The notes beneath the pieces were generated by a model. That model ran no database searches, had not been told where the DNA came from, and saw only the letters and a program-made list of their open reading frames with translations. 44,335 bases of DNA from the NCBI RefSeq assembly GCF_003605405.2, contig NZ_QYTW02000005.1, forward strand, positions 164,404 through 208,738, given 5' to 3'. This document shows, piece by piece, positions 17,506-26,154 of the stretch. The stretch comes from Siminovitchia terrae. GTDB taxonomy: Bacteria > Bacillota > Bacilli > Bacillales > Bacillaceae_C. Positions within the stretch are counted from its first letter, which is position 1; every line of letters starts with the position of its first letter. A program made the translations under genes and the position numbers.

Positions 17506-17598
17506 TTTAATTTTATTTATTATACAGCCACTTGTAAAACGAAAGTTTTTAATGAAGGATATGACGTAATTGCATATCTCACTATCGGAGGAATGATA

Positions 17599-18486
17599 AT
17601 GGACACTAAAAAACTTGAAACTCTGCTTAAGGTAATTGAGTACGGAAGTATAACAAAGGCTGGTGAAGATTTAGGTTATACACAATCAGGTATAAGTCAT
17701 ATGATTAAGTCTATTGAAAGGGATTTCGGCTTTCCTGTTCTGAAACGGAATCGAACAGGAGTAGAACCAACGGATGATTGTAAAAGAATGATACCTACAT
17801 TAAGGCAAATGGTTAATTGGAATGAACAACTTGAACAAATTATCGCTTCCATAAATGGAATAACCATAGGAAAAGTTCGTGTAGGAACATTCACAAGTAT
17901 GTCTGTGCATTGGATTCCAAAAGTTATAAAAGCATTTCAAAATCAGTATCCTAATATTGTGATTGAGTTGGTTGAAGGCGGGGGTCAATCATTATCTTAT
18001 GGAATAGAAAACGGCTTGATTGATATAGGTTTTGGACTTCGCCCGACAGAGATTAATGTGGATTGGATTCCTTTATTTGAAGATTGCCTCATGGCTGTTA
18101 TTCCTAGGACCTTTCAGCTAGATAGTGCAGAACATTTTTCAATAAAGCATTTTGATCAATCTCCATTTATTGCTCTGCCGGAATATTTTGATCGGGAAGT
18201 ACAAAGTGTTTTTGAAACACATGGTATCACTCCCGATATTAAATTTTCTTCAACAGATGACTATACCATTATTTCAATGGTTGAGCAGGGATTAGGATTA
18301 AGTATACTTCCCCAAATGGTACTTCAGGGTTATATACATTGTCGAGTTCAAACTTTACCATTAGAACCTTATTGCAAACGTCAACTAGGCATTGTGTTAC
18401 CATCCATTAAAAATGCGTCTCCTGCAACAGAGAAATTTATTGAATGTGTGAAAAAGATTATCCAAATTGAAAAAGAAAACCAATAG
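17599..18486 (+). CDS. LysR-family transcriptional regulator
   Basis: A 295-residue regulator with the N-terminal helix-turn-helix KLETLLKVIEYGSITKAGED followed by LGYTQSGISHMIKSIERDFG, and a periplasmic-binding-like effector domain from about residue 88 (GKVRVGTFTSMSVHWIPKVI). The ATG at 17599 is preferred over that at 17593 because CGGAGG is then at normal spacing. It is divergent from the deacylase gene (plus the ruined DUF554 gene), and a dyad lies between them. The effector is unknown. Confidence 0.92.
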   Translation: MDTKKLETLLKVIEYGSITKAGEDLGYTQSGISHMIKSIERDFGFPVLKRNRTGVEPTDDCKRMIPTLRQMVNWNEQLEQIIASINGITIGKVRVGTFTSMSVHWIPKVIKAFQNQYPNIVIELVEGGGQSLSYGIENGLIDIGFGLRPTEINVDWIPLFEDCLMAVIPRTFQLDSAEHFSIKHFDQSPFIALPEYFDREVQSVFETHGITPDIKFSSTDDYTIISMVEQGLGLSILPQMVLQGYIHCRVQTLPLEPYCKRQLGIVLPSIKNASPATEKFIECVKKIIQIEKENQ

Positions 18487-18656
18487 AGACAAGTTTCATT
18501 GTTGTAAGGCATTTTACTTTGTAGAGAACAAGGAAAATAGTTGATTATAATTATTTATCTTAAAAAGGAAGAACATAAAATTCCATGAATCTCTACAAGT
18601 CTTAAGAAACTGTTTTTATCCATAATTTATTTATGGAAAGAATGATGTTTTATTCT

Positions 18657-18870
18657 TTATGAAAATATCTTTATTCTCTCTACACCTGGAATAAATTCTT
18701 TTTCATTTGGTTTAGATTCTATTCCTCCAAAAGGCATTAGAATCCAAGCTTCTGGCATTTTCCACGTTTCCTTCACTTCATTATCAATCAACGGATTATA
18801 ATGTTGTAAAGATGCCCTATACTCTTCTTGGCAAGGCTAATCATACAGCAAATTGAGCAATCCCTGTTGA
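18657..18870 (-). pseudogene. C-terminal fragment of a nitroreductase
   Basis: On the minus strand the last frame reads EEYRASLQHYNPLIDNEVKE, then TWKMPEAW and MPFGGIESKPNEKEFIPGVE before the stop. This is the conserved end of HBN1/Frm2-type nitroreductases (FMN enzymes of about 200 residues). Upstream, IAQFAV-stop-LAL in another frame matches the preceding helix, so there is a nonsense codon and a frameshift. The N-terminal two thirds are gone. Confidence 0.6.
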
Positions 18871-19335
18871 CTGTACTGTCCAATTTTAAAAAAGTTCTAT
18901 GTCAAATGTTGGGGTGAACCTCTTCCTCCCCAACAAGACTTCCAATTTTTTTATCCTTGAGTTAATTTCATAATTTAGAGCCCTTGAGGTTCAAGGCTTC
19001 TAAGACACTCAGCATTTTGATCAAACATTATTTTAAACTAACATGTTTGGTTTTCTTTTGCCTTCCCGAAACAAGAAACCCAAACACCCAAATTCTTTTT
19101 TTGGTTTACCATTGATTTTTTGTCGCGCCTATAAGGGGATGAACCTTCGGTATCCGTATGAACATTTGGAGATTATCTTCGAATGAACATCACAAACTAC
19201 TTGATTCTTTTACCCAAAAAGTTGTAAAGGAGAATCACCGCAGTTTGCAATTAAGTCTCTTTAGGTGTTTTGGAGGATATATTCAATCAATCTATATGCA
19301 ATTAGAAAAAATGAGGTTGCATTTTAGTTCATTTT
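18871..19335. other. Gene-free stretch
   Basis: About 460 AT-rich bases with no convincing gene. A small open frame at 19158-19358 has no ribosome site. A G/C-rich dyad GTTGGGGTGAACCTC / CTCCCCAAC near 18908-18941 could form a weak hairpin. Confidence 0.5.
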
Positions 19336-19350
19336 CATTAATAATTAATG
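19336..19350 (+). promoter_or_regulatory. Perfect palindrome ahead of MarR gene
   Basis: CATTAATAATTAATG is a perfect 15-base palindrome 29 bases before the MarR start, with a further half site ATTAATG at 19354. It is probably the autoregulatory operator, though AT-rich palindromes also arise by chance. Confidence 0.5.
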
Positions 19351-19379
19351 TGTATTAATGATTTGGGGTGATTTGAAAA

Positions 19380-19826
19380 ATGTTACAGCAATTAGTTCAG
19401 CTAGTGAAAGAAATTAATCAGATTGAATATGAAACAAACCTTTTGTTGACGGAAGAATTTTCATCGCTTTTAGACGATAAAATTACTGATAAACAAGCTG
19501 TATTTTTAAATTTTCTGCATCAAAAAGGAGCCCTTCAAACTTATGAACTATCCAAACTGATGGGGACTTCTGCCAGTGCTATAAGCCAATTGGTAAATAG
19601 ATTAGAAAAGGATGGCTACATCAAAAGAACTGTTAATCTAAAGGATAGAAGGGAAGTTCTCATTGAGCTTGATAAACGGGGTCATTCTTATTTTCACAAG
19701 CAAGAGGAGATTGAACTGGCGATCATCGATAAATATTATTCAAAATTAGAAATGGATGACCTGATTCATTTAAAAGACATTTTCTCGAAATTTAAAAAAA
19801 TCGTTGTGCAGGAGCAAAATAAATAG
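19380..19826 (+). CDS. MarR-family transcriptional regulator
   Basis: A 148-residue winged-helix protein of normal MarR length. The DNA-binding core is LQTYELSKLMGTSASAISQL followed by VNRLEKDGYIKR, and the wing contains NLKDRREVLIELDKRG. A GGGGTGA site precedes the ATG. It lies 76 bases upstream of the serine hydrolase gene in the same direction, and AT-rich palindromes stand in front of both genes, so it may repress both. Confidence 0.9.
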   Translation: MLQQLVQLVKEINQIEYETNLLLTEEFSSLLDDKITDKQAVFLNFLHQKGALQTYELSKLMGTSASAISQLVNRLEKDGYIKRTVNLKDRREVLIELDKRGHSYFHKQEEIELAIIDKYYSKLEMDDLIHLKDIFSKFKKIVVQEQNK

Positions 19827-19865
19827 AGCTCATTTCATTTTTGCTTCGACAAATATTTAATATAG

Positions 19866-19878
19866 ATAAATTATTTAT
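19866..19878 (+). promoter_or_regulatory. AT-rich palindrome ahead of serine hydrolase gene
   Basis: ATAAATTATTTAT is a perfect palindrome 24 bases before the TTG start. It may be an operator for the neighbouring MarR protein, but its composition makes chance likely. Confidence 0.3.
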
Positions 19879-19902
19879 ATAGATTAATTGGAGGGGTTTG
19901 TT

Positions 19903-20904
19903 TTGGATAGTGATACTTTACAACAGGAAATATTTAGGATTGTACAACCATACGTTAAACTTCGGAAATATTTATTATTATCCATTGGAATTGTGTACAA
20001 GAATCAATCTACTACTTTACTTTATACTGGCTCTGATACAAGTTTTAAAGAGGAAGACAAACCTTTTATTTATGAAATCGGTTCTATTTCTAAGGTTTTT
20101 ACAACTACGGTTCTGGGGGAAATGATACAGAAGGATCTACTCTCCAAGGGCGATTCCATTGGCCGTTATATCCCAAAATTATCCGATAATCATCCCGTTA
20201 CGTTAAGTCATTTGGCGAATCATACTTCGGGGATACCAGGGATAGGCCTATGGAAATCAATTACCAATCTTTTTGATTCAAAAACACCTCGCGATCCCTA
20301 TTGTTTATTTTCCCTAGGTGAAGTCATTGATTATTTTTATAAGCATCGTAAAGAACCTAAATTAAAATTTCGTTATTCTAATGCTGGCATGGGGTTGTTA
20401 GGACATATTTTAGCCATGAAACTAAACACCGACTATGAAACAGCTATTAAAAAAATCATAACGGATCCCTTACATATGGAAGATACATTTATTTTGGTTC
20501 CTTCAGAAAAAAAACAACGTGTGCTGCAAGGGCATGATGTAAAAGGGCGAGAGCAGCAACCGCTCCATATGAGTGACTTTATGGGAGCCGGCGCTTTACG
20601 ATCAACTGTTGATGATATGTTGAAATTTATGAAAGCACATATAAGCAGTGAAAACAAAGGCTATCAATTAACACAGAAAGCCACATTGAAAATTGCCAAA
20701 AATATGAATGTCGGTTTAGGGTGGTTCCTAGAAGATGAGATAGTTTGGCATAATGGTTCAACACAAGGATTTTCGAGTTTTTTAGGTTTTGATCCAGCGC
20801 AACAAATAGGTGTAATTGTTTTATCCAATTATCGATCTCGATTATTTGCCACTAACCCTAATCAGATAGGAACAGATATACTTAAGCTTTTACGAACCAG
20901 CTAA
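19903..20904 (+). CDS. Serine beta-lactamase-like hydrolase (class C/PBP4* type)
   Basis: A 333-residue member of the serine hydrolase family related to AmpC and D,D-peptidases. The three active-site motifs are visible: SxxK as SISK in EIGSISKVFTTTV, YSN in RYSNAGMGLLGHIL, and HNG in place of KTG in WHNGSTQGFSSFLGF. No signal peptide is evident, so it may be cytoplasmic, as in esterase-type members, and not a penicillinase. The TTG start at 19903 is chosen because GGAGGGG stands six bases before it. The MarR gene upstream suggests induced expression. The substrate is unknown. Confidence 0.85.
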   Translation: MDSDTLQQEIFRIVQPYVKLRKYLLLSIGIVYKNQSTTLLYTGSDTSFKEEDKPFIYEIGSISKVFTTTVLGEMIQKDLLSKGDSIGRYIPKLSDNHPVTLSHLANHTSGIPGIGLWKSITNLFDSKTPRDPYCLFSLGEVIDYFYKHRKEPKLKFRYSNAGMGLLGHILAMKLNTDYETAIKKIITDPLHMEDTFILVPSEKKQRVLQGHDVKGREQQPLHMSDFMGAGALRSTVDDMLKFMKAHISSENKGYQLTQKATLKIAKNMNVGLGWFLEDEIVWHNGSTQGFSSFLGFDPAQQIGVIVLSNYRSRLFATNPNQIGTDILKLLRTS

Positions 20905-21018
20905 TAATTGTAAAGATTCTTCATTCGTATAATGGTAATCAAGCAATAAAAAAGATAAGTTCCGCCAGAATCACCGCCAAAAAGCGTTTTTAAGTTGTGA
21001 AGATTTAGAGTGGTAAAA

Positions 21019-21120
21019 GTGAAATACAACATGATCTATGCAGATCCATCATGGCGGTGTTACAGAAAGCGGCATTATCAGATAATGAATTTGAATATCT
21101 GTAACCTACACTATCTCTAA
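21019..21120 (+). pseudogene. Relic of an MT-A70-type adenine DNA methylase
   Basis: The frame from GTG at 21019 reads KYNMIYADPSWRCYR, then RHYQIMNLNICNL. This matches the start of phage-type MT-A70 enzymes (YADPPWRY and HYPTMSLEDICNL), with the second Pro of the catalytic DPPW replaced by Ser and a small internal deletion. The rest of the gene is absent. Its upstream DNA resembles that of the relic at 8778. Confidence 0.55.
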
Positions 21121-21140
21121 TAAAGATAGTGTTTATTTTT
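21108..21140 (+). terminator. Probable intrinsic terminator
   Basis: ACACTATCT / AGATAGTGT stem with loop CTAATAA, followed by TTATTTTT. Confidence 0.65.
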
Positions 21141-21310
21141 ATGGCGACCTTTCCCATGTTGAAGGAGGTTTTAAAAGTCACCCTTGAAGATTTAAAAGAA
21201 CGGTTAGGACGTGCTCGCTGGCCGTACGAACTTCCTGGAACGTGGTGTGCCGCTGGGTTACTTGAAGGAGTTGACCGATTATTTAATAAAGGTGAGAGGT
21301 AGAAGCGGTG
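21140..21310 (+). pseudogene. N-terminal relic of an epoxide hydrolase-like gene
   Basis: VTLEDLKERLGRARWPYELP, then after a one-base frame change VPLGYLKELTDYLIK. This is the pattern of the N-terminal domain of epoxide hydrolases (DLxxRLxRTRWPDELPG...YLxxLxxYW). The frame ends at TGA near 21310 and no alpha/beta-hydrolase core follows. Confidence 0.55.
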
Positions 21311-21425
21311 AGTGAATCTCATCGATATTATACAAGATATGGATATTCTCTTTCTCTCCTCGTTTCACAATCGCGTCATATTAAAGAAAGGAACACTGTC
21401 TTATTCTATAAGTTCACTCGATTCG

Positions 21426-23216
21426 TCAGCGGACAATAATATACGGTCTCATCATTTCATAATCCTCATGCTCCAAGATGTGACAGTGCCAAACATATAG
21501 TCCTGTGAAAGGACCAAACTTCATAATAATTCGAGTGACTTGTTCGGGATTGGCTCTTACGGTATCCTTCCATCCTCGTTCTTGCGGCTCGGGAGGTATC
21601 GTTGGACTCGTATAATGGATCACTCCCTCTTTGTTATACTTGTCTACATCGAAATTTCTCCGATCTATTATTTGGAAATCGATTAAGTGAAGATGAATAG
21701 GATGTGAATCGCCAGTCAAATTAATAAGATACCATATTTCGGTTGATCCCAGTTTTGGATTTTCAGATATGGGGGCTCCCCACTCCTTATTATCCAACAG
21801 CATGAATTCGCGGCCATACTGGTCTCTGGTGTCATTTAATGTAAGGTATCTTGAATTTGAAGATAACTGTTCATTTATTTGGGGAAAAGGCGCCATATTA
21901 GCCGGAATAACGCTGGTATCTACACTAGAAAGGGGAAGGGTTACTGAAAACTGCATGACTGTTCCAGTATCTTCATCAGGCGGGGCTCCTGTAGGGAAAG
22001 GGGTAGGTGCATCGTTTATCATAATAATATGTTTGTCCTCGAGATTTGTAAAATCAATTATTATCTCCGCTCGTTCTGCAGGCGCTAATAAGATTTCTTT
22101 GAGACCTATCGGATATTCCATGAACCCTGAATCTGTTGCAATTTGATATAGAAGTTGTCCCGAATCGAGCTTAATCCTAAAGAAACGGCTGTTGGATCCG
22201 TTTAGCAGTCTGAAGCGATATTTACGCGGTTCAACTTTTAAAAACGGATGTACTTTGCCGTTTACTACAATTGTATTCCCAAAAAATTCAGGAATAATCG
22301 ATGTTTCTAATTCTGGGACAGGTGAGTCCGGCTGCTTCGGATAAAAAAGAGAGCCACCTTTATTTAAGGACTTATCTTGTAGCATAAGAGGAATCTCATA
22401 CTTGCCGCATGGTAAATTTAATAATCGCTCACGTTGATCTCTAATAAAATAAAATCCTGCTAATCCGGCATAAATATTAAGTCTGGTAATACCGAGAGCA
22501 TGATCATGATACCAGAGTGTGCAAGCCGAGTTGCAATTATCATATCGATAGATTTGTTTTCTGAAATAGGGGCCGACTTGCTGAAATCCCTTTGTAAACC
22601 AGGCCTCCGGATAACCGTCGCTTTCCCACTCCACACAAGCACCGTGGAGGTGAACTACTGTGCGTACTTCCGGCACCTCCATACCAGCACCATGTACTGT
22701 ATAGTCTATAGGGAACAAGTGCTTATCTGGAAGGTCGTTCATCCATTTAATAAACACGATTTCTCCGCTGTTTACTTCAATTGTAGGCCCCGGATAACTG
22801 CCTTCGTAACCCCAAACCGTTGTATCATTTAATTCCTTGTGAAGTGATTGCTTGAATTCTGTCATATTTACTTCGTAATAAGTATAAAACTTATTTTTCC
22901 AGCGGGGTTGTAAAACAGGTGGGATGGGAAGTTCGTCTACAAATTTAGAGAGACCTATTTCGGGAGAATTGTCTTCCATCGCGCCACATTGGTTACCAGA
23001 TGTGCATTTACATTGTTCACCGCATCGACAATTTGGATTATTACAGTATGGATTGGTGCAGTTCCTTGTTAAATTGTGCAAGTTGGGTGAAATATCATCA
23101 TCTATACTCATCCAGATTCCCCCGTTTTTTGAATTTTCGCCACAGCTATTATTTGCCCGCACATTGCCAAATATCTGAAAAGCTATGACGTGCCTATCAC
23201 AAGTACTGGCTTTCAT
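21426..23216 (-). CDS. CotA-like spore-coat multicopper oxidase with Cys-rich N-terminus
   Basis: A 596-residue laccase/bilirubin-oxidase-type enzyme that oxidises phenolic or metal substrates with O2, usually in the outer spore coat. All four copper motifs are present: HLHG at 189-192, WYHDHALG with HDH at 237-239, HPIHLHL, and HCHILEHEDYEM at 577-588, with Met588 as probable type 1 axial ligand. Unlike CotA (513 residues) it carries an N-terminal extension whose residues 53-77 hold seven Cys in CxC, CxxxC and CxxxxC spacing, resembling a small metal-binding module. Two starts are possible: 23216 after GGAAGG, or 23111 after GGGGG (561 residues); both keep the Cys cluster. CATAATTTA at 23248-23256 fits a sigma-K -10, but no clear -35 is seen. 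It is surrounded by gene relics. Confidence 0.9.
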   Translation of the reverse strand: MKASTCDRHVIAFQIFGNVRANNSCGENSKNGGIWMSIDDDISPNLHNLTRNCTNPYCNNPNCRCGEQCKCTSGNQCGAMEDNSPEIGLSKFVDELPIPPVLQPRWKNKFYTYYEVNMTEFKQSLHKELNDTTVWGYEGSYPGPTIEVNSGEIVFIKWMNDLPDKHLFPIDYTVHGAGMEVPEVRTVVHLHGACVEWESDGYPEAWFTKGFQQVGPYFRKQIYRYDNCNSACTLWYHDHALGITRLNIYAGLAGFYFIRDQRERLLNLPCGKYEIPLMLQDKSLNKGGSLFYPKQPDSPVPELETSIIPEFFGNTIVVNGKVHPFLKVEPRKYRFRLLNGSNSRFFRIKLDSGQLLYQIATDSGFMEYPIGLKEILLAPAERAEIIIDFTNLEDKHIIMINDAPTPFPTGAPPDEDTGTVMQFSVTLPLSSVDTSVIPANMAPFPQINEQLSSNSRYLTLNDTRDQYGREFMLLDNKEWGAPISENPKLGSTEIWYLINLTGDSHPIHLHLIDFQIIDRRNFDVDKYNKEGVIHYTSPTIPPEPQERGWKDTVRANPEQVTRIIMKFGPFTGLYVWHCHILEHEDYEMMRPYIIVR

Positions 23217-23567
23217 GCCATAATTCCTTCCTATCTTGATCTATTCTTAAATTATGCATATTGGGCTTGGACAAATACAAAAAGAACACCTGGGGAAAAA
23301 GCTAATTTCAATCCCAACTCTCACGGCATAAATGACTAAAACTGCAAAAAGAGGTCGAATTTCATGGGGAATAATACGCCTAATCTCTTACAGATGAAAA
23401 AAGTTTATTCACCTCAACATGTTGATCTTTTAACTAATCTGAGCCAATACCACCAATTATCATTAAAATTAAGCTGAAAAATTATATGATTTAGTTTAAG
23501 TCGCTTTGTTCCATTAAATGACCATAAGTCTACGGTATTTGATGAAAAAAATCTGTATAGGGTGAAA

Positions 23568-23783
23568 TTAAAATGATTCCAACACGGCTTTAAAATCCAG
23601 CCAGTTGTTTGATGAAAATGCCCCAATAACATTTTCCAAAACAGCGATAACTGGATATGATCTATTTGTTGCACACCGCATTTCTTCGATAAATCCGTAT
23701 TGCTTGATAAAACAAACTCGATTGACTTTTTGCAAGAACTCCCCGCTTTCCGATATTCGATAGGTTCTGACAGGGCTAACCAA
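23568..23783 (-). pseudogene. Fragment of a phage-type C5-cytosine DNA methyltransferase
   Basis: On the minus strand the frame reads IEEMRCATNRSYPVIAVLEN, then VIGAFSSNNWLDFKAVLESF. This matches the conserved EMRxATNxxYPxxxxxENVPGAFSSNxGxDFxAVLE block of phage Dcm-like enzymes, which includes the catalytic-domain ENV motif. The Pro of ENVP is replaced by Ile and the PC motif region is absent. Only about 70 codons remain. Confidence 0.6.
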
Positions 23784-23851
23784 TAGTACAAAACTGCTTT
23801 ACAGTTTCTTTTCTAATATCGGTTCTTGATATTTCCGAGCGTGATGTCTAC

Positions 23852-24061
23852 TTAAATATGAAGCAATCTTTTTTCAAGCCGATAGTACATTTTAGGAAAG
23901 TAACTTATTTTCTCCCTAGAAGGTTGTACAGACATATTTTCACATCCTGAGACAATCATTCGGAGGAACACATCATTGCGCAGATGCTCACTCATTCCCA
24001 TTTTTGAGGCAAGCAGTTCCGCAATTGTTGATTTTTCAGATGCCATAACACCAGTAATTTA
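23852..24061 (-). pseudogene. Fragment of a P-loop (zeta-toxin/AAA_33-like) kinase
   Basis: ITGVMASEKSTIAELLASKM followed by a segment with HLRNDVFLRMIVSGCENMSV matches the start of small P-loop kinases in which ITGVMASGKST is the Walker A and HxRGDxFRRMIVSGREEMS follows. The Walker A Gly before Lys is replaced by Glu and the frame ends after 64 codons, so it cannot be active. Confidence 0.5.
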
Positions 24062-24199
24062 AAAAATAGTTTGTTCTAATGTAGAACCCGTCCTTTAGAA
24101 TAATTAATTTTCACCAACTTGTTTAATAGAGACGGGGAAGATTCAAAACATTCGTTTTATTGATGTTTATTATTGGTGGCCTTACCTTAAGTTTAGATA

Positions 24200-24230
24200 T
24201 TGACCCTCACACCATGTCATACTTTAATAT
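24200..24230 (+). promoter_or_regulatory. MerR-type promoter with 19-bp spacer
   Basis: TTGACC (24200-24205) and TAATAT (24225-24230) are separated by 19 bases, longer than the 17 of ordinary promoters. This stretched spacing is the hallmark of promoters activated by MerR regulators through DNA distortion. It is 36 bases ahead of a merR-type gene. Confidence 0.6.
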
Positions 24231-24265
24231 GGCTATAACGTAGTAACTTGGGAGGGAAAATTATT

Positions 24266-24655
24266 ATGAAAATAGGCGAATTATCATCAAAAACCGGAGT
24301 CAGCATCCGATCTATTCGATACTATGAGGAAAAAAACTTAATTTATCCAAGGCGATTAGAAAATGGATACCGTGTATATGGCGAAAAGGATGTGGAGCGT
24401 GTAAAAGCAGTTCAACTTTTTTTAGAGTTGGGTTTAAATACGGATGAGATTTCTCCTGTTATATCCTGTGGATCTTTTCATCCCGTCGATAATAACTCTG
24501 ACTGTGCTTCTACTGCACTTTCTCTTTACAGAAAAAAATTAGAAAAAACACGTGAACAAATAAATAATTTACAGGAAGTTGAAAGAGAATTAGAAAACTT
24601 AATTGACTTTTGGACCAATGTAGAAAATCAAGGTAAAGGCAGTGACGTAAAATGA
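24266..24655 (+). CDS. MerR-family transcriptional regulator
   Basis: A 129-residue regulator. The N-terminal MKIGELSSKTGVSIRSIRYY and the wing RRLENGYRVYGEKDVERVKA are classic MerR; a coiled-coil dimer helix follows (about residues 85-118). Two Cys at about residues 70 and 81 lie in the effector region, but the pattern does not match a known metal sensor. The start follows GGGAGGG. The gene overlaps the MFS transporter by four bases and has a 19-bp-spacer promoter, so it should activate its own efflux operon when a drug binds. Confidence 0.92.
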   Translation: MKIGELSSKTGVSIRSIRYYEEKNLIYPRRLENGYRVYGEKDVERVKAVQLFLELGLNTDEISPVISCGSFHPVDNNSDCASTALSLYRKKLEKTREQINNLQEVERELENLIDFWTNVENQGKGSDVK

Positions 24656-25818
24656 ATTACCGTATTTTCATTTTAGTACTTGGGACTTTCATTATTGGTA
24701 CAGATGATTTTGTCATTGCCGGTATATTAACAAGTCTAGCAGAAGATATGAATGTTTCTATTGCTATGGCAGGACAATTAGTTACTGCCTTTGCAATTGC
24801 CTACGCAATTGGTGCTCCTGTTTTAGGAACGATAACATTTAATATACCTCTAAAAGCACTGCTGGTAGTGTCTATGCTCATTTTTACAATTGCTAATGGT
24901 TTCTCTGCAATAGTACCCTCGTTTGGATGGTTATTTGTCACAAGGGTAGTGGCTGCTCTTGCTGCTGCGTTATTTACTCCTTTGGCTATGGCGGCATCTG
25001 CAAGTTTAGTCCCTGTTACAATGCGTGGGAGGGCTTTATCCTTTATCATCACTGGAATTACTGTGGGATTAATACTAGGTGCACCTATTGGAACCTGGGT
25101 TGGAAATACAATATCTTGGCGTTATTCTTTTGCGCTAGTTTCTTTAGTTTCTTTAATCACTACAATTGGCGTATTTATCATGTTACCCAAAATTGAACGG
25201 GAAGCTTATATAAGTTTAAAAGAACGATTGAAAAGCTTTAATAAAACAATATTGTTAACCTTAAGTGTTAGTATTATTGCTACGACTGGTGGCTTTATGA
25301 CTTATACGTATATAGCGCCTATCATAACAACCATCACTGATATTGAGAATATTAGTATCTTCTTACTGTTGCTAGGAATTGGTGCCCTTTTTGGTAATCT
25401 TGTTGGAGGTTATTTCACAGATCGTATAGGCGCGCCTAAAACACTGATGCTAACCCTTGCTGGATTTGGGATGCTACTAATAGCTTTCTCGATGTTAACC
25501 CTATTAAACCCGTCTGCATTGTCCATTGCTCTCGTTTCTCTTGTTGCTTTATTATGGGGAATTCCCGGTTTTGGTATGAATCCAGCACTCAATTCGTACC
25601 TGATTTCATTAAGCCCTCATCATGCTTCCATGATTCTCTCTTTTAGTGCATCGGCTTTATACTTGGGAATTGGTTTAGGAGCTGTTATAGGCGGAGGAGT
25701 AATAAGTATAAGTTCTATAGACTATGTAGGCTTAATAAGTGGTATACTTGTCGGCATTGCATTTATGATTTTTACTTTTGTGCAGCATTTTTTTGTGAAA
25801 AAACGCGAATTAAAATAA
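24652..25818 (+). CDS. MFS transporter, 12-helix DHA1 family
   Basis: A 388-residue transporter with about 12 hydrophobic segments. The N-terminus GTDDFVIAGILTSLAEDMNV and the motif GRALSFIITGITVGLILGAP GTW region place it in the AraJ/YdhP/PbuE-like branch of drug- or metabolite-exporting MFS proteins. Its start ATG overlaps the MerR stop codon (ATGA), so the two are translationally coupled. Export of the compound sensed by the MerR protein is the likely role; the substrate is not known. Confidence 0.88.
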   Translation: MNYRIFILVLGTFIIGTDDFVIAGILTSLAEDMNVSIAMAGQLVTAFAIAYAIGAPVLGTITFNIPLKALLVVSMLIFTIANGFSAIVPSFGWLFVTRVVAALAAALFTPLAMAASASLVPVTMRGRALSFIITGITVGLILGAPIGTWVGNTISWRYSFALVSLVSLITTIGVFIMLPKIEREAYISLKERLKSFNKTILLTLSVSIIATTGGFMTYTYIAPIITTITDIENISIFLLLLGIGALFGNLVGGYFTDRIGAPKTLMLTLAGFGMLLIAFSMLTLLNPSALSIALVSLVALLWGIPGFGMNPALNSYLISLSPHHASMILSFSASALYLGIGLGAVIGGGVISISSIDYVGLISGILVGIAFMIFTFVQHFFVKKRELK

Positions 25819-26154
25819 GTGAATATTTTATCAACTTCATTTGGAATTAAACCAAACTTAAATTCGACATCAAAGAAGTAATAAAATAGGGGGCTTCAAA
25901 GTATTTAGTGGAATTACTATTTTAATAGCTCGATAACAATTAAATTATAAATTGGATTATTTGGTGGAATATGTAATGGGATTTGTTAATGGATTTGATA
26001 CAATAGGGGTAGGGGAAATTTTTCAGGTCGTAAAAGGTCTTATTTTTGGTTCTTTACTAATAATACTGTGATATTATATCGGGAAGTTTTTTGTTAGATT
26101 ATTTATTAAACAATTGAAATGGAACATCTCTATTTCAAGGGGGAGAAATTAATT
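25819..26154. other. Intergenic stretch with a broken small membrane-protein frame
   Basis: From about 25966 a frame reads VEYVMGFVNGFDTIGVGEIF, then a hydrophobic segment GLIFGSLLIIL, a TGA stop, and YYIGKFFVRLFIKQ. It may be a short membrane-protein gene ended by a nonsense codon, or chance. Nothing else is seen. Confidence 0.25.

Larger units (their letters stand above)
23217..24199. other. Region of decayed genes
   Basis: Nearly 1 kb without an intact gene. Two minus-strand relics are recognisable (23568-23783 and 23852-24061). The rest is AT-rich and uninformative. Confidence 0.6.
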
